Shown here: positions 33,601-54,060 of the stretch, piece after piece | Numbering within the stretch: the first letter of the stretch is position 1 | How the letters are laid out: each line of letters begins with the position of its first letter | DNA from: Acanthaster planci | Lineage: Eukaryota > Echinodermata > Asteroidea > Valvatida > Acanthasteridae | Assembly (NCBI RefSeq): GCF_001949145.1 | Contig: NW_019091614.1 | Span: forward strand, 282,182-342,080 | Reading direction: 5' to 3' | Length of the DNA stretch: 59,899 bases | Program-made: the position numbers and the translations under genes | Notes under the pieces: model-generated | Told to the model about the DNA's origin: nothing | The model's input: only the letters and a program-made list of their open reading frames with translations | Database searches by the model: none

Positions 33601-36600
33601 TTGGACGCTTTACACACAGACTTATTTGTATCAATCTCCATGTTGCCAGTATGATCAGTCTTTATTTCTTGAATGCCAAGTCACAAGTGAAAGTTAGTTT
33701 AATACGTGTAAATGTTGTCAGCCTGGCTCTCGGACCTTACTTCCAAGTCAGCAGATTGACGTCGACCTTGTAGACATGGACTCTGGCCATATCAATGCTT
33801 AGGGAATAAGCTTAGTTCAGCTGATCAGCACAAGGGGCACTTTTTGGTGTTTGTTTGGGATGTTTTTGTTTGGGTCACGTATCTATTTATTTATTTATCT
33901 ATATATTCTTTTTTTGCAGTTGCAGAAAGAGGTGATAGACATGTTCCAAATTCTGGAAAGGTACAGCTATAATTCTTAAGAGTAGATTAGTATTGTGTAT
34001 TTTGCGATGTACCGTAAAACATCATTTTAATAATCATGGATTTGTAAGGTTATCATTTGCATGTCTACATACAGTTGGATCAAAAGGAAATGTTTCTATG
34101 GACTAAAAGTTCCCAACAATTGGGTTCATCAAAGAAATGCTCTACTGCTTATAAATACTTTCTTACAATGTGCAAATTAAATCTTAATCTTTAGTTTAAA
34201 TCGTTTCTCTACTGAACTGTTATTTGATGGTGTTGGTATTTGCATCTCTGTAGAATCATCCATCTCACCAACAGACAAGAGAGAATGCTGGAACTCCCCA
34301 GAACGCTAACCAGTCTCCAGCCACACCAAATTGGCAATCCTCCAACTCCACTCTTAGTACCAGTGGAAGCAATGCCTGTCCATCAACTGCAAACACACCG
34401 TCTCCGCCCACTGTACCCATGATGCCTACCTACAATGCACCAGTGCCTATTGGGATTCCACTTTATCCAATGATTATTCCATGTAAGTCTGCATCTGTCC
34501 ATTTCTCTTTCTAATTGAGATGTAGTCAGTTGGATTCCACCTTGGCATGCCTCAAAAGTTACACTCTGAGCATGCAACATTGGTAACAATTATCTCTGTG
34601 TAAAAGCAAATACAACTATATCAGTCTGGAGTATTACCGTATTTGGAAGGCCTATTAAGTCACAAATCTCATGCAATCTGATTAATCCTAAGGTCTTTTC
34701 AAGTAGCCTGCATTGGATACTGGGTGTTCTCGTGTTACAGGGTGCTTTCTTTAAAATGTTGGAGCATATGGAACAATATCACTAACGAACATTTCGTTTG
34801 CGAAAATTTAATTGGCTGTGCAAATGAAAAAATTTACAGACATCAACTAGATGTTCTAAAACATGTTTGTACTGATGCGATTTAAAATTCATTGATGCTA
34901 ACTTGAGATATTTAACATAGGAGTTGTGTAATACAAAACTGCTGCAAACCACTTGCTGACTACAGTGACCTGAAATACAAATCAAATACAAAATATTGAG
35001 GGCCTGATGTTTTGATCCTAGCAGAATCTTTCTTAAAGGCAAAATGACAAGTAGACAGGGACAAACATGCAAACAGGGAATCAACTAAGGTTGGACGAAT
35101 GCAGGAGGACAAAAGGAAACATCAAGAAAGCTGGAGGCTGGATAAAGAGGCAAGGGGTGAAAGGGACTGAGCTATCACCAGGTTCAACACTCTATCGAAA
35201 GGGCCCACTCCGTCTCAAGAAGTGTTGCTCTCAAGGAGAAGAACCCTGTAAAGAAACCATCCACAGGGTTTCCAGGATAGACATACTGAAGGGATGCCCT
35301 GCTACGGGGGTTCGAAAACATGCATTGTTCCCTGATAAAAAGAAAACTATAGATGGATAGATGGAAAACACAATCCTCGTCCAGGATTTTTTTTGGTGGT
35401 ATTAATTTTCTGTCATTTCACTGGTAGATCCTTTTAGCCGGCAGCTACTCCCCCCACCCACCCATCCCCCCCCCGATTCACCTCAGCTTGTTATATTGAA
35501 ATTGATTTCATTTTTTTTTTTTCAGTGACCGATAATTTGACTGGGCCAGTTAATGCCAGTGCTACAGCATCCAGAGACCCCAATGGCTATGATCTACCAT
35601 TGTCTGGTAAAAAGATTTGTATTTGTAATAAGCCACTATGTTAGGTTATTGTATGTTTTGAATTGTTCAAGCTACTTGAATCAATTTTAACTTTATATTT
35701 CCTTGCAGATGTTTCTACTTTGCGCTACTACTACAACTTGGGAATAGAGGTGAATAATTAATGGTTCTTTAGCTCATTAAGTGTAAAAAGCAGTGATAAC
35801 AATATTTTTCTGGCACAGCTCTCTTTCCTAGTTCAGATTGTTTATTGTCGAAAGTGATATTTTAAATATTTTCCATTTTTTTTTTTATTGTAAGAACACT
35901 TTGAGCAAATTCTTTGAAAAAGCAAATCCTCAAACAGGTTTTTACCTCTTCAACGCTTGATGTTCAGATGGCAGGTGGTTTTTGTAGTTTAACCAAATAT
36001 AGGAACAGGGAAAACTTGTGTTAACATCTTTGCCAAATCATGACTCCTTATGACATATTTCATTTTGTGACAGTACCATCACCGTCTGTACCTTCTCCAA
36101 ATGCACCAGTGGCAACAGCATCAGCAGCAACAACAGCAGCAACAATCATTCCATCAGACTCCAGACCCTAACTCTTGTCCCATGGCAACTCAAACTCAGC
36201 AACAACCTGCAATGCCCACATCTTCAGCTGGGAATCAGTTCTCTTCAGATGGCGCTATTTGTGCTAATAACAACATGCTGGAAGATGACTCTGATGAAGG
36301 GATACATCAGAGATCCTGCACTCCTAACAGTAAGTGATCATTTTTTCCATCAACACCATTCAGAAATGTGGGATTATTTCACATCTCTCAAGAATGCATT
36401 CACAAAAAAAACTTTTATTGTATTGTGTCCGTCATTTGTTGCTCGTTCACAGCCTTCAGTGCAACAGGGTTTTGCAGAACTATTGTCGGCTGATATGCAT
36501 TTGATCAAACTGGGATTAGTTGTAGTCCTAGATTGAGTTTCTACAAGGCAGTTTATTTTCATTTTGTTATGTTCACGCTGTGCCAACATTGCTTCTCAGG

Positions 36601-37603
36601 ACATCATGGTGTGATGACTGCCAATCAACAGCCGGTATTTAGCCTATCAGGTGTAAAGCATGATGGCACTCTTTGTTCAAACGGTGTTCAACAACCACTG
36701 TCACATCAACAGCAGCAGCAGAGACAAGCTTTTCTTCCACTGCCTGTGAATGCTGTGTACTTTACATTCCCACCACGAGGTGGTCAACTTTCTAGTTCTG
36801 TCCCAGGACAGGATCATCAACAGCACAATGGCAGACAGAGCCCTAAAATTGTTCCTCAGAAATGCAGTAATGGCCAGCAACAGCAGCAGAATTCAGAGAA
36901 CCATGGGGTTTCAGAGTTGAAAAATGATTGTGGAGCCAATGCTAGCAGCAAACCAGCATCATTTGTTACTCCAATGAGACCCAGCATGCCTCTGAGAATC
37001 CCAACTCCAAGATCAGAAGACAGAAATGTCAATAACGTCTCCTCCGAGTCCCTGTCACCTTCTCCCTGTCTTCCTGTCTGCCCTCCAGAGAACCCTGCCT
37101 TGGGTCCAGCACCTCGGACTCTTGTTACTCCAACCAGGCGCAAGTCACCCTTTGATATTATTAGTCCAGGTGTGTTTCCCATGTCCCCCTTTCCTGTCCT
37201 TAACAATACTAATATCACTCTTCAACCTCCTGTGTTGTCTCAAACAGGACCGACGCAGCCCTACTATGTCGAGTCACCTGCCAATCAGCACATTCCACAG
37301 CAGCAGCCATTACAACAAGCACCAGCACCTGTGAGCACTTTCTTCAATCCACATGCTAATCCACCGAGTATCCAAACTGAACCCTACACACACATGAATT
37401 ACCACCCAGCACCTCCACCACCACCACCAGGGAACTTAGGCACGTATCAGTACCCAGTTCCAAGTCAGTGGCAGCATGCATTTGCTTATGGAAGCCCAGT
37501 TAAGGTACCCGCTGTAGCCTATGGTCAAAGTCCTCCAGTCACCTTCATACCAAACAATGCACCATCTCCAGCACCGGCATTATACATGCCAACTTCTCAC
37601 TGA
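27627..37603 (+). CDS. OTUD4: OTU domain-containing deubiquitinase 4
   Basis: OTU-family cysteine protease that removes ubiquitin from proteins. Exons: 27627-27743, 28288-28371, 28479-28529, 28770-28816, 28951-29023, 29441-29522, 29883-30058, 30539-30671, 31086-31150, 31282-31382, 31752-31891, 32106-32211, 32333-32477, 32947-33076, 33920-33960, 34254-34482, 35526-35606, 35709-35749, 36074-36329, 36600-37603; 1033 residues (human 1,114). The OTU core is about 11-160 with D28 and C31 (KDGSCLFR) and H134 (GNHYD), so the catalytic set is intact. A Tudor-like fold is about 262-325 (GDKCQVFLDD ... [10 protein letters not shown]). A UIM lies at about 411-427 ([15 protein letters not shown]418/S422), followed by FPALP as in human. 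A conserved [19 protein letters not shown] block precedes a Gln-rich C-terminal tail of Pro/Ser/Gln low complexity. The start is fixed by an upstream in-frame stop. Confidence 0.96.
31413..31639. mobile_element. MITE with TGGGTAATTCCAG ends
   Basis: Begins GTGGGTAATTCCAGAAATTA and ends TAATATCTGGAATTACCCA, an inverted repeat of about 20 bp that continues inward (AGGGGT against ACCCCT; CACATCTGAC against GTCAGATGT). 227 bp, within the OTUD4 intron after exon 10. Confidence 0.7.
33296..33363 (+). other. Possible alternative terminal exon of OTUD4
   Basis: After the acceptor TGGGCTTGCAG the frame from exon 14 (phase 1) continues [22 protein letters not shown] to a TGA at 33361-33363. Using it would end OTUD4 after the UIM and drop the Gln-rich tail. 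The main reading skips it and joins 33076 to 33920. Confidence 0.3.
36600..37603 (+). other. OTUD4 last exon, Gln/Pro-rich tail
   Basis: A single 1,004-base exon encodes about a third of OTUD4, rich in Gln, Pro, Ser and Asn, with poly-Pro (PPPPPPPG) and repeated TPR-type S/TP sites ([20 protein letters not shown]). It joins exon 19 in phase 1 through a TTCTCAG acceptor. The stop is TGA at 37601-37603. Confidence 0.85.
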
Positions 37604-40600
37604 ATAAATACATTTTCAAGCCAAATCACCAAAACAATTCAAGGGGGCCTTTTTCACAGTTTTCTTAGTGTCAGATGAGGCATGTTGCATTTATACCAAG
37701 TAAATTATACTGAAACTTTTACAAATAGCCTTTTCTAAATTTTAACCATTCATAAACAGGGTAAACCATACAAGTGTTGAGCCAAGCTATTTCAAATCTG
37801 ACTTGGGGTGGGGGGGACCTACTGTTAAGAGTAAAAAAATCCTTCTTTCAACTCATTCCTTAAAAAACACAATCTCCTTAAATGTTGTCATCCAAACTAT
37901 TGGCAGCTGAGTGACATTGTAAATTTGCTGGCATATAGACAATAAAAAATACAAATTTATGCTCTGTGGGTTTTTCACTCAATAAGACTTTAAAGTTAGA
38001 AAACTAGAGAAAAAGTTAGTACATTCTTACTCCTAGGATTGCTGGCCACACCCAGTGTGTCAAACAAAAAGAACTCATGAAACCAAACATTGTTTCTGAA
38101 ACATCAGAAAGGCATATCTATTCATTTGTAATGTATTGTAATCCAGAGCACAGAAATATGCTACACTTGTTGAATTAAATGTACACTCCAGAGGGAACTG
38201 CAGGGTTACTGTCTTTCCTGGTTTTGGGGGACTATAAAGAAAAGAAAAGTGCAAGTTAAGTAAGTGAGTTGAAATGTTCTGCACACAGATGGCTCAAATT
38301 TCACGTTATTTCATTGTATTAGCACCTCAACTGCTTGAGGTGCAGGATTCTGTTTTAAAAAAGTGTTGGTGGATGAATTGTATCCACTTATATTCTGTGT
38401 TTTTGTTTTCTTTGAAAATGGATGAAGTATTGCCAACTCGCATGTTTGAGATTAATTAAAAAGAGAAGTAAAAACCCTCTCAAACACTAGGTCTGCAAGA
38501 ATCATCAGATGATGAAGACCATTTATCAAAAGACTGTTATTTTTAATTAAAACTTCAGAGATTGAAAAGATATGCGGTATACGTTTATTCAAAGAAGAAT
38601 CATATTTTTCTATTAATGGAAAGCAGGAAGCTGACCAAATTTACGAAGAACCAGTTATTTTGGGTTTGAGAATGGTGAATAAATTTTGATTTGATTAATG
38701 TCACTGAACTATGAAACAACGCAAAACCAGGAAATATGATAAGATGTCTATTTTTGTAATACGTAAATTTTGCACTTGATTGATTTGAAATGTTTTTTGA
38801 ACTTCGTTACAGATACGTTAAAAGTCTTCAATAACCAAAACAGAAAAGCACTGTTAAAAAAAAAACCAGACTTTAAAACTCATTTCAACCTTTTCCATTT
38901 CTAGTTCATTTCTACTGAAATTTACTGAAGAATTTTCTATGAATTGAAAATATTCCAAGAAATGCATGCAAGAAGATGATTGAAAAATTAGGTGATGTAG
39001 GTGAGAGTTTATTCAAGGTCAGAAATATACTGCAGTAACTGCAACAGATAACACAGATTGTATCTTGTTAGCTACGTGTACCCGTTGAAGAGTAATTCAA
39101 GCAACCATGACAAGATGTTTACCCTGCAAAAATCAATCTTCCAAATTGGAGGTTGTTTGAAAAGGGATTACAACACTCTTTCACCTTTGTCAAGAAGACG
39201 CACCTGGCCATTAGAGAAATGTACTAGTTTTTTGCAGAGGAGATCAGAGAGAGAGAGAGTTTGGACAGATGATTTGGTTTATTTGGATTGTTGAAAGTGA
39301 TTTGGATGTAATGTTTCTCTTAACACAACCTCTTACTAACTTGTTCTTTTTTCTGAAGCAAAAAAAGCACCATGAGATTTTTTTCAGAATTGATGTTGTG
39401 TTTTTTCATGGTATTAGAAAATGTTAGAGCATATGTGAAAATTCTGAACAATTGTTTGATCAATCCATTTGAAACTTAATATTTGTTTAATTAGTAAGAA
39501 CGTAGTTGTCAAATTTGTAACAGCAGTGTACAAAATACTTGTGCATTTAAAATAACTAAATTTGGTAGTTCCTTGCAATTACTACAGGTGAGAGTCTGTG
39601 AAATTAATGCCAGATTTTGACATCAGCAATTCTTTTTAAGATGTTTCAATTGCGTTGTAAAGTTGCTGTTGCAAAATTTTCAAAACTTTTGAGAGGTTTA
39701 AATAAAAATGTTTTTATTAATGTCATATTAATAGGCATATCTATATCTGGAGTTTTTAAGTTTCAGAACAGCCTGAAAGTCATACCATAAAAATAAATGG
39801 AACATTTGTTTACCTATAATTCCATTGTTTGGATATACTTTTTTCATGTATTACTTAAATATATTGCCAAACTATGTTCTATTGTGCCTTTGGAAAATGC
39901 CATTGTATTAAAATATGAAATTGTTAATGTAGATCTATACTGAGACGTTTATTTTTGAATGACATGTTCCTTTTCTTCGTTTTTTTGATCCTTCTTTTTG
40001 ACAATTAAGGTTGACTTCGCTAGGAACGTTTAACAAAGAATGTTGTCTTTCATACATATTGCAAAGTGTATAGAAACATGTTAATTTTTTTGTGCATCAG
40101 TGAGAAGTGTTTTGCTAATTATATTTTGATATACCCATAATTTTTCCATAAGTTATATTTAAAAAAATCCTATTCAAAGTGTTAGAGTGAAGTGTTAGTA
40201 AAAGGTAATTTTTGAAATAAATTATATTAAAGGTTGACGTTTGATTTCATGCATTTATGTAACGGAAATTGGTTTTTAATACTCTGCACGGACTTGCATG
40301 TGTTAAATACTATTAAAATCGTTGAGCTTTCATTCATATTTGTAGCTTTTTCTAACTCTTCAACACTCCAAATATTTAAAGCAGCATTTAATAAACAAGA
40401 TAACTCGTGCCTTACTACTTCATTTATGACTCACTCTAGATTTAGATACCAAAGGTGCTACCAAATTGCTAGGAAATCTGCGCTTGTTAACTGTTGTCTT
40501 TTGTAGGCTCAGCTTTCTACAAATTGTAATACAAGACTAGACTTTCATAAACCCTCCAAGCGTGGTCTCAAAACAGATTGCTTGCTCAGCAGAACTGAGA

Positions 40601-42240
40601 AGTGATAACATCAAATTGGCTGATGAAACCAGTTTTCGCCTAGTTTGGTGTACATAATTTAATATTTTATTGCACACTCTCTTTGGTTATCGTGCCATAT
40701 CGAGAATAGTGATTACTTTGGGTGTATGAACGAATGGTTCACACTTTATTATCATTTCAATAATCCGGGTCCTTTTGCTATTTTAAGGGGTTCAAAGTCT
40801 GAGTTTTGCATGTAAAAATGGTTTTAAGATGACTGTCTGTACAATATTTTACTTGATATTGTCCTGAGCAAAATCTTAAAATCTTCCAAGTCTTAAATTC
40901 GGTGTAAAGCTTGTGCAGGTTTTAAACTGACTTTCCATCTTGAAACATCTTACTACATGGTTTTACAGTGAAAAACCCTCGGCTAATGATGCATCTTTTT
41001 TTCTCTCACTCTCTCTTTTTTTAATCTTCGTATTTTACCGATTTTTTGTAATAATGTTTGTCGAACTTCGAAATTCATGTGACTTAAAAGTAGCTGGACT
41101 TGTTTTCATATTTTTTTTTTCAGCGTAAAATTCATGCATTTGGTCTGGTTTTTCTTAAGCGGTCTAAACACTATTGTTGGGCCAGTAATTTTGTAATATT
41201 TCGTTGATATAAGTATGTATATTCTTTGTATTTAAGCTTGTCGCTTTCACAGCATAAACTTTTCCAATATTTTGTTCTTACTCTTGTGATAAGTAGTATT
41301 GTATACCGCGTATTCCACTTTGCACCTTTTATACTTGTTCCTCCTTATCACAGACTGCACAGTATTTCAAACATGAGCAAAAGTTGAGCAAAAGTTGCAA
41401 TAAAGGTTTGCACCCTGTGAACAAAATGTAACTTTTTCTTAATACATCCTCCTTCCCCCGAACACCAACATCTTAAATCGGCTTTTACGTTTTGTATGGG
41501 GTCGCCCTCACTCATTCGTTCTTCTCTAACCCTTTTAGGGTACAGACCAGGAAATAAAGTCCCCCTTCGAAAATACCCCAAATACAAGTTTCTCAGGTGT
41601 TCAAAACACACGGCAAATTAAAGCTCATCTTTTCCCCTTTCAGTTTGTAGTAGCTTATCAGATTACTTTTTCGGCTATTTTTATCCAAGAAGGGTCGCCC
41701 CTAAAAACAGACGTGAAGCCTGCAGCCGTATTTAGAAGATATGCCTACATTCCGTAGCAAAATAGAGCATTTTACTAGGGCACCGATTTCATCAAATTCA
41801 CTCGGACACAGGATGAAATTCCTGTGGCTAGCCTTCACCTTCTCCCCCTACAAATCTTCTAGTTCACGATCCACCAATGCTCAAATAACAGAGAATTTGA
41901 CAGGCAATTTTGAACCTATTTACTTGGCTGCAACCTTTAACTTCAGTGCCCACGTATTTTTGGGAAGTCCCAATCGACTCCGGGCAACCAAAACACGAAC
42001 AGGTTTTTTCCGCAGTGAATCACGTTAGGTTATGTTTTGTATTGAGTGAACAGTATACTGCTGTGGTTATGCTGCGACTGCCAGATTTGAGATTTGCGTC
42101 AGAAGTGGTCACGTAACCAACTCGTTGATTTCTGCTATTGCACGCCACTTTGGTTTTCCCTGCCGCGACGGGAAGTCCCTTCTATTTCCACGTTGCATCA
42201 CCACCGAGACAATACGCCATAGCTGAAAGAGGACGCTAAT
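37604..42240 (+). other. OTUD4 3' UTR and spacer
   Basis: 4.6 kb of AT-rich DNA with no credible coding exon. Several AATAAA hexamers occur (37941-37946 is the first reasonable one, about 340 bases after the stop). A short GA run is at 39248-39259. The last part (about 41.4-42.2 kb) is less AT-rich and runs into the next promoter. Confidence 0.5.
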
Positions 42241-42361
42241 GTACATGTACGTGTATATAAGGCACATTGATGCACAACTCCGTACCATAATCTGCTGCGT
42301 TGCTTCTTGACAGACACGGTCGTCTTGGCTCGTCTTCGAAATTCAGCACTGGACAACTGAG
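42170..42361 (+). promoter_or_regulatory. TATA promoter and non-coding first exon of the 95-residue gene
   Basis: TATATAA at 42254-42260 would place the cap site near 42285. A GGGAAGTCCC motif at 42170-42179 fits the NF-kappaB rule GGGRNNYYCC. A donor CTGAG|GTAAAT with exon end at 42361 then joins to the acceptor at 42648. TATA, donor and acceptor are well placed; factor binding is inference. Confidence 0.5.
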
Positions 42362-42661
42362 GTAAATATTTAGGGCATATTAGACGTAGGTTTTATTCTG
42401 CTTAACATTCACATATTTCTGCTTGGGAAAGATGGGAACTTGGACATTATTGTATCAAACAGTACAATGCCTCCTTGACGACATCTTGGACACGCCGCGT
42501 GGCTGAGTATTACATGTATGGACTTTTTAACTTCTCGAACAACCAAAAAAAAAAAAAAAGACACAAATTTTGACATCGTAAGAGGAAACATTCCTGAAAA
42601 TGTTAACTTTTATATCCTATGAATCTTTTCAATTGCCGTGTTTTTCAGAATCACAGTCATA

Positions 42662-43347
42662 ATGGCGAGTGCGCTCCTCGACCCGGCTATCATTAAATCT
42701 GTGGTTGACTTTGTCAATAGCACAGTCAACGAGGAGGGACAGGTAGGTAAAGAACCCCTGTTTGTGGATTGTGGATTCAGTGATTCGGCCACCGCATGCC
42801 ACTTATAAATGTCAACAGTTTAAAGGGTTCAAAGTAAAGAGACGGAAGTATTGAATACATTTGAATATTTTCTTCAACACAATGCAGAAGCCATTGCCAA
42901 CAAAAAATGTCTGAAGGGAAAGAGGACCTGGTACCGTCAGAGGGGCTGTTCCTTCAGACTGTGAATGAAGGACGAATAGAAGTTATTTGTTACAGTTAGG
43001 CCACTAGTTCGACACGGAGAAACTGCAGTATGGGACGGTGGCACTGCAGGGGCATAAACAGTATCAAAATTTATTGGGTAATTTTTTTTCCAATTGCAAA
43101 TTGTTAACGCATTTCGGCTTTCTTCATTTTCACACCTTAGGTGACAATTGCCGATCGCGTCATCAAGTACAATGCCAAAGGGCGTGTTCACAGTTTGAGG
43201 GAACCGTGGGTATACGACGGCACGGCGTGGGATATCTCCAGCGGCATCAGCGAGAAGGCCAAGCATTACAAGAGCAGACAAGGAGCCATCGAACACGCCA
43301 TGTTGAGGCTGCTAGAGAGGCTAAAAAGAGATGGAATCATGGAATAA
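42662..43347 (+). CDS. Small basic protein, 95 residues, family not recognised
   Basis: Two coding exons, 42662-42742 and 43141-43347, join in phase 0 with good GT-AG sites; the acceptor TTTTTCAG (ending 42648) lies 13 bases before the ATG. The protein starts MASALLDPAIIKSVVDFVNS and ends LRLLERLKRDGIME. It has no signal peptide, membrane span or Cys. It looks like an N-terminal helix, a central aromatic stretch (EPWVYDGTAWDISSG) and a basic C-terminal helix. Codon use and CpG content look like a real exon, and the splice phases and promoter elements support a gene. AATAAA at 43343-43348 overlaps the TAA stop; a better placed one is at 44085-44090. It sits between OTUD4 and ABCE1, on the same strand. 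I do not recognise the family and assign no function. Confidence 0.7.
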
Positions 43348-45000
43348 AGTCATTGCTGGAGCTGTACGTTGCTGTTTTTAATAACAGTCACAGCCAAAAG
43401 CCAGTATACAACCGGCCAATAATTGTGTATCCATCAGATAATCACTGGATTAAATTAAAACTTAGAACTGATCTTTCCAACGTTTCCTGGATTTAGATCT
43501 TTTATCAGTGAAAGGTTTAATATAACTGTCCCACAAGTCGCATGATACCTTTTTTGTCAGTTTCTTTTTATATTTCTCTCATACTGTAAATTGAACAGTA
43601 AATTTAAGAATACGCACTTTTTTCATGATGCAATCAGGGATGGGCAGCTGTGTGCATGCATTTATTAATTCCCAACAGAAACATGTTAGTGGCACAAAAG
43701 AGCACACTGCCAATGAACTATATTACTGTTGCCAAGGCAGACTGATTTTGCAATACTTATTTCCACTCAGAGGCACATTGCATGCCAAGTTTACCATCCC
43801 AAGTAACTTGCCAGTGGGTGTTATGCGTATGTGTGCGTAGGGGGGGGGGCTGTTTAGTATCCCCTTGGGTCATGAGGCCATAATTTTTTGTATTAATTGA
43901 AACATCACTCCTACCTTGGCTGGGGGAAGTCAATTTTGGAAAAAAATACCCCCCCACCCGGACAAAAGACCTGAATACCACTGATGCTTACATTTGGGGA
44001 AATATTCTAGCTTATTTTCTGGTTAAATTATTATTCTTCACTGTATGTTTATGTTTTTTAAATTCTGTTTTTACTTAATGCTTCAATAAAATACAAATCC
44101 AATGACGACGGGATTTAAATCTGCTTACGCCTTTGAGTCTTTGTTCTACCACAATAAAATAAGGATCTTAACGTCTTATCATTAAATCATTCAACGTGAT
44201 AGATTTGGGTTACTTTGATGAGGGCGCACCAGCGACGGACCACTCCTGATTGACTGCTTGTAACTCACCAGCAGCGGCATATCCAGCTTTTGGTGTGGGT
44301 TTTTGAAGGGGGATTCGAAAGCAAATACGGCTTCAGACTCATTCAACATGATGTTGGGGGAGAAAAAAATATCAAAAGCCTTACGGTCCCGACATCTTGC
44401 TTTTATATCGTAGTATTGATTTCTTAGGGTTTTAGTGCTTGTAATATCTGATAAATTATACCGATTATGCTACAAAAAGGGCGAAAAAAGTGATTAACCA
44501 ACCAACTCGTTTGCCGTAAGGACTAAAAACCTGAATGCATAGAAACCATAGATTGAATGTAAAAGGCGTAAACCAAGGACGAAAAACTGTAAAGATTTTT
44601 GATAGAAACATGAAGGGAAAGACTTTTCCTTCCTCCATGGTAGCAATTTGAAATTTAATCATCTCGCTTATGTGTGGCCCTGTGGCTGTGAAATTACTCA
44701 CAAACCGAAATTTATTTTATCATGTAAATTCTTGTATAATTTTGTTTCTTATTATTAAAAAATGTGTTTGTGGGTGAGGACGTGTTATTTCGGGGACGTG
44801 TTATCAAGGATAAAAGGTCGGGAGGCTTCATACACCCCAGCCCTATCGCGTTCAATCGATGAGGAAAACCGCGTTCTTTTATTGCGCAAAAGCGGGTCGT
44901 CGATTGAGGGGGCGCTATTTCATTCTCCATGCACATGTGATTGTGAAATTTTATTTGTCGTCCCGCGCCGCCATCGTTCCCCATCATCAGTGGTTGACCA
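43348..45000. other. Spacer before ABCE1
   Basis: No coding exon seen. Contains a G run near 43841-43849 and a C run near 43950-43957, and an AATAAA at 44085-44090 that probably ends the 95-residue gene. Confidence 0.45.
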
Positions 45001-45122
45001 TACGGTTGGTTCTTCGGTCGGTATTGAATCTGCTGTACTCAGTTTTAGTAATCTTTAAACAGTGGTCTGTGTTAATACGCTGAAGCGGATTTTTGTGACC
45101 GAATTAACCTTTTTTTGGTATC
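44930..45122 (+). promoter_or_regulatory. Possible ABCE1 promoter and non-coding first exon
   Basis: A CpG-richer stretch (CCCGCGCCGCCATCG near 44963) is followed by the donor ATC|GTAAGT at 45123. The ABCE1 start codon lies 28 bases after an acceptor (CATCCAG, ending 46325), so a non-coding first exon is needed; this is the best nearby candidate. Confidence 0.3.
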
Positions 45123-45699
45123 GTAAGTTTCCGTTAACTTTGAATGCTACTTTGCCCAGTTTGCGGACACCAATGCATGACGTCCGAATACGAATTAAAC
45201 CGAATTCACTGGCGGTTCTTATTGACCAGTTGACACAGTTACACAGGATGTTCTTTTTCTATTCGTTTTTTTTGCCGCTTGCAATTTCAAATTAACCTCT
45301 GCAGTTTTTAAAGATCTTCATCCCCAACCGTACCAACATTGAATTTTTTTCTCAGATCCGTGTGTTGATCCGTTTTTAGGCTTTGTCATGTTTGTATTAG
45401 TATTATCATGATTATTGTGAACATACGTCTATATACATGATATACGTGTAGTTCATAGTTATGTTACTGTTATTACTGTCATAACTCACTGCCATGTTTG
45501 GGAAAAAGTCCCATGTATGCTTGATACCGCTTGACACCCGAAGCACAAAGCCCCAGGGATTGGTCTGACATGTCTGAACTAAGTTGTTCATGTTTTATAC
45601 ATGAAAACTTTCATATTTTTCCCTCTAAAGTTGACTTGTTAGGTCATGTTTTGCTTTCAAATGACTAACTCATGTAACTGTAGTGTGGTGAAAAATTAG

Positions 45700-45912
45700 T
45701 GCTGTTCTAGCTCTACTAAGTGGAGCATTAGTATTTTTCGATTTTGGACGGGATCGGTCATACTAACGCTCCGCAACAATACATAAAGTAAAGTGACAAA
45801 AATTCCAAAGACTCACCAAAAATACCTGTTTCACCTCGCATTCGTTAGTAAGACCGATCCCATCCAAAATTGAAAAAGAGGAATACTAATGCTCCGCTCA
45901 GTAGAGCTAGTG
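45700..45912. mobile_element. Foldback MITE with arms of about 70 bp
   Basis: The arm 45700-45770 (TAGCTCTACTAAGTGGAGC, TTTTGGACGGGATCGGTC) is matched in reverse complement by 45841-45912 (GACCGATCCCATCCAAAA, GCTCCGCTCAGTAGAGCTA). About 70 bases separate them. It lies in the 5' region of ABCE1. No frame. Confidence 0.8.
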
Positions 45913-46352
45913 CCGTCCATCCAAATGTCCGTCCAAATGTGGAATATGTGGAATTCTATTTTATGACCATGATGCAGTTCTGTGCATTCTTGATTCTTGT
46001 AGCATTACACATGACACCACTGATTTTTCCCTGCAGTGACCATATATCACCCAACAGGAAGTTATATGATGTCTTAATGTATCAGGGAAAACATTGAAGC
46101 ATTAACTTTGTCTGTCTTGTGCACAGACATTACAGGGTGTCGACGATGTCTAGATAAGAACTCTTCCTGGCCTGTGAAAAACTGCATCTTTCAGTTATCA
46201 AGATGTATTTTTCAGTGGAAAATTACACTTTTTGATACACTAAACAGCATTTTTGTGTGACCTTGCCTCTGTTTCTACTTATTAACAGGTGTTCTCTCTG
46301 CTCTTTCTGTTTGAATTCCATCCAGGACTGAGTTGTTAGACACACCCCCATT

Positions 46353-53511
<7,159 letters not shown>

Positions 53512-54060
53512 AGGTCAAAGGACAGGGTGTCAGAAATATTGGGCAGTTTCAGCCTTGGAAGTGTTGCCACATTGGAGTTTCTGAAATTTGTGGATTTTCT
53601 TAGTCTTGAGTGAAGTGGCACTCCAAATTAAAAAAAAATACATTGCAAAGGTCACTGGTCAAAAGTTCTGAGATTTAAAGAAAAACGCTTGAGTGATAGT
53701 AAACTGAGTAATTGATTAAGAAAAGATGGAATAGTTTTAAAGTATCCGAGGAATCCTCTTGGTACTTGTCACAAAGTGCTGAAGATGCCATCCATTTTTC
53801 AATCAAAAAAAAAATGACTTAAAAGATTATTAAGGACATAATCCATGCTGGGTAGATAGGGGATGACCACAGCTTTAATATCCTGCATGGCTGTGGAAAT
53901 TTAGGGGGGGTACACCACCTAACACTTGGGAGTACTGTTCTTGATAAAGGTGCACATCATATTTACCTACGAGATGCATGTGGTGCGTTTGAAGTTTTTG
54001 TACAGTTCTCCGTTGTGAATAGTGCAGAATAAACTTATTTTTATCCAACAACCAATATGT
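53512..54060 (+). other. ABCE1 3' UTR
   Basis: Non-coding DNA after the ABCE1 stop. AATAAA at 54028-54033, about 520 bases downstream and followed by a T-rich run, is the best poly(A) signal. Confidence 0.5.

Noticed and set aside
36533-36599. N-terminal extension of the 356-codon frame at 36533-37603 as a separate gene start
   Set aside because: The first 22 codons are intron; the TTCTCAG acceptor at 36599 joins OTUD4 exon 19 in phase and the downstream part is the OTUD4 tail.
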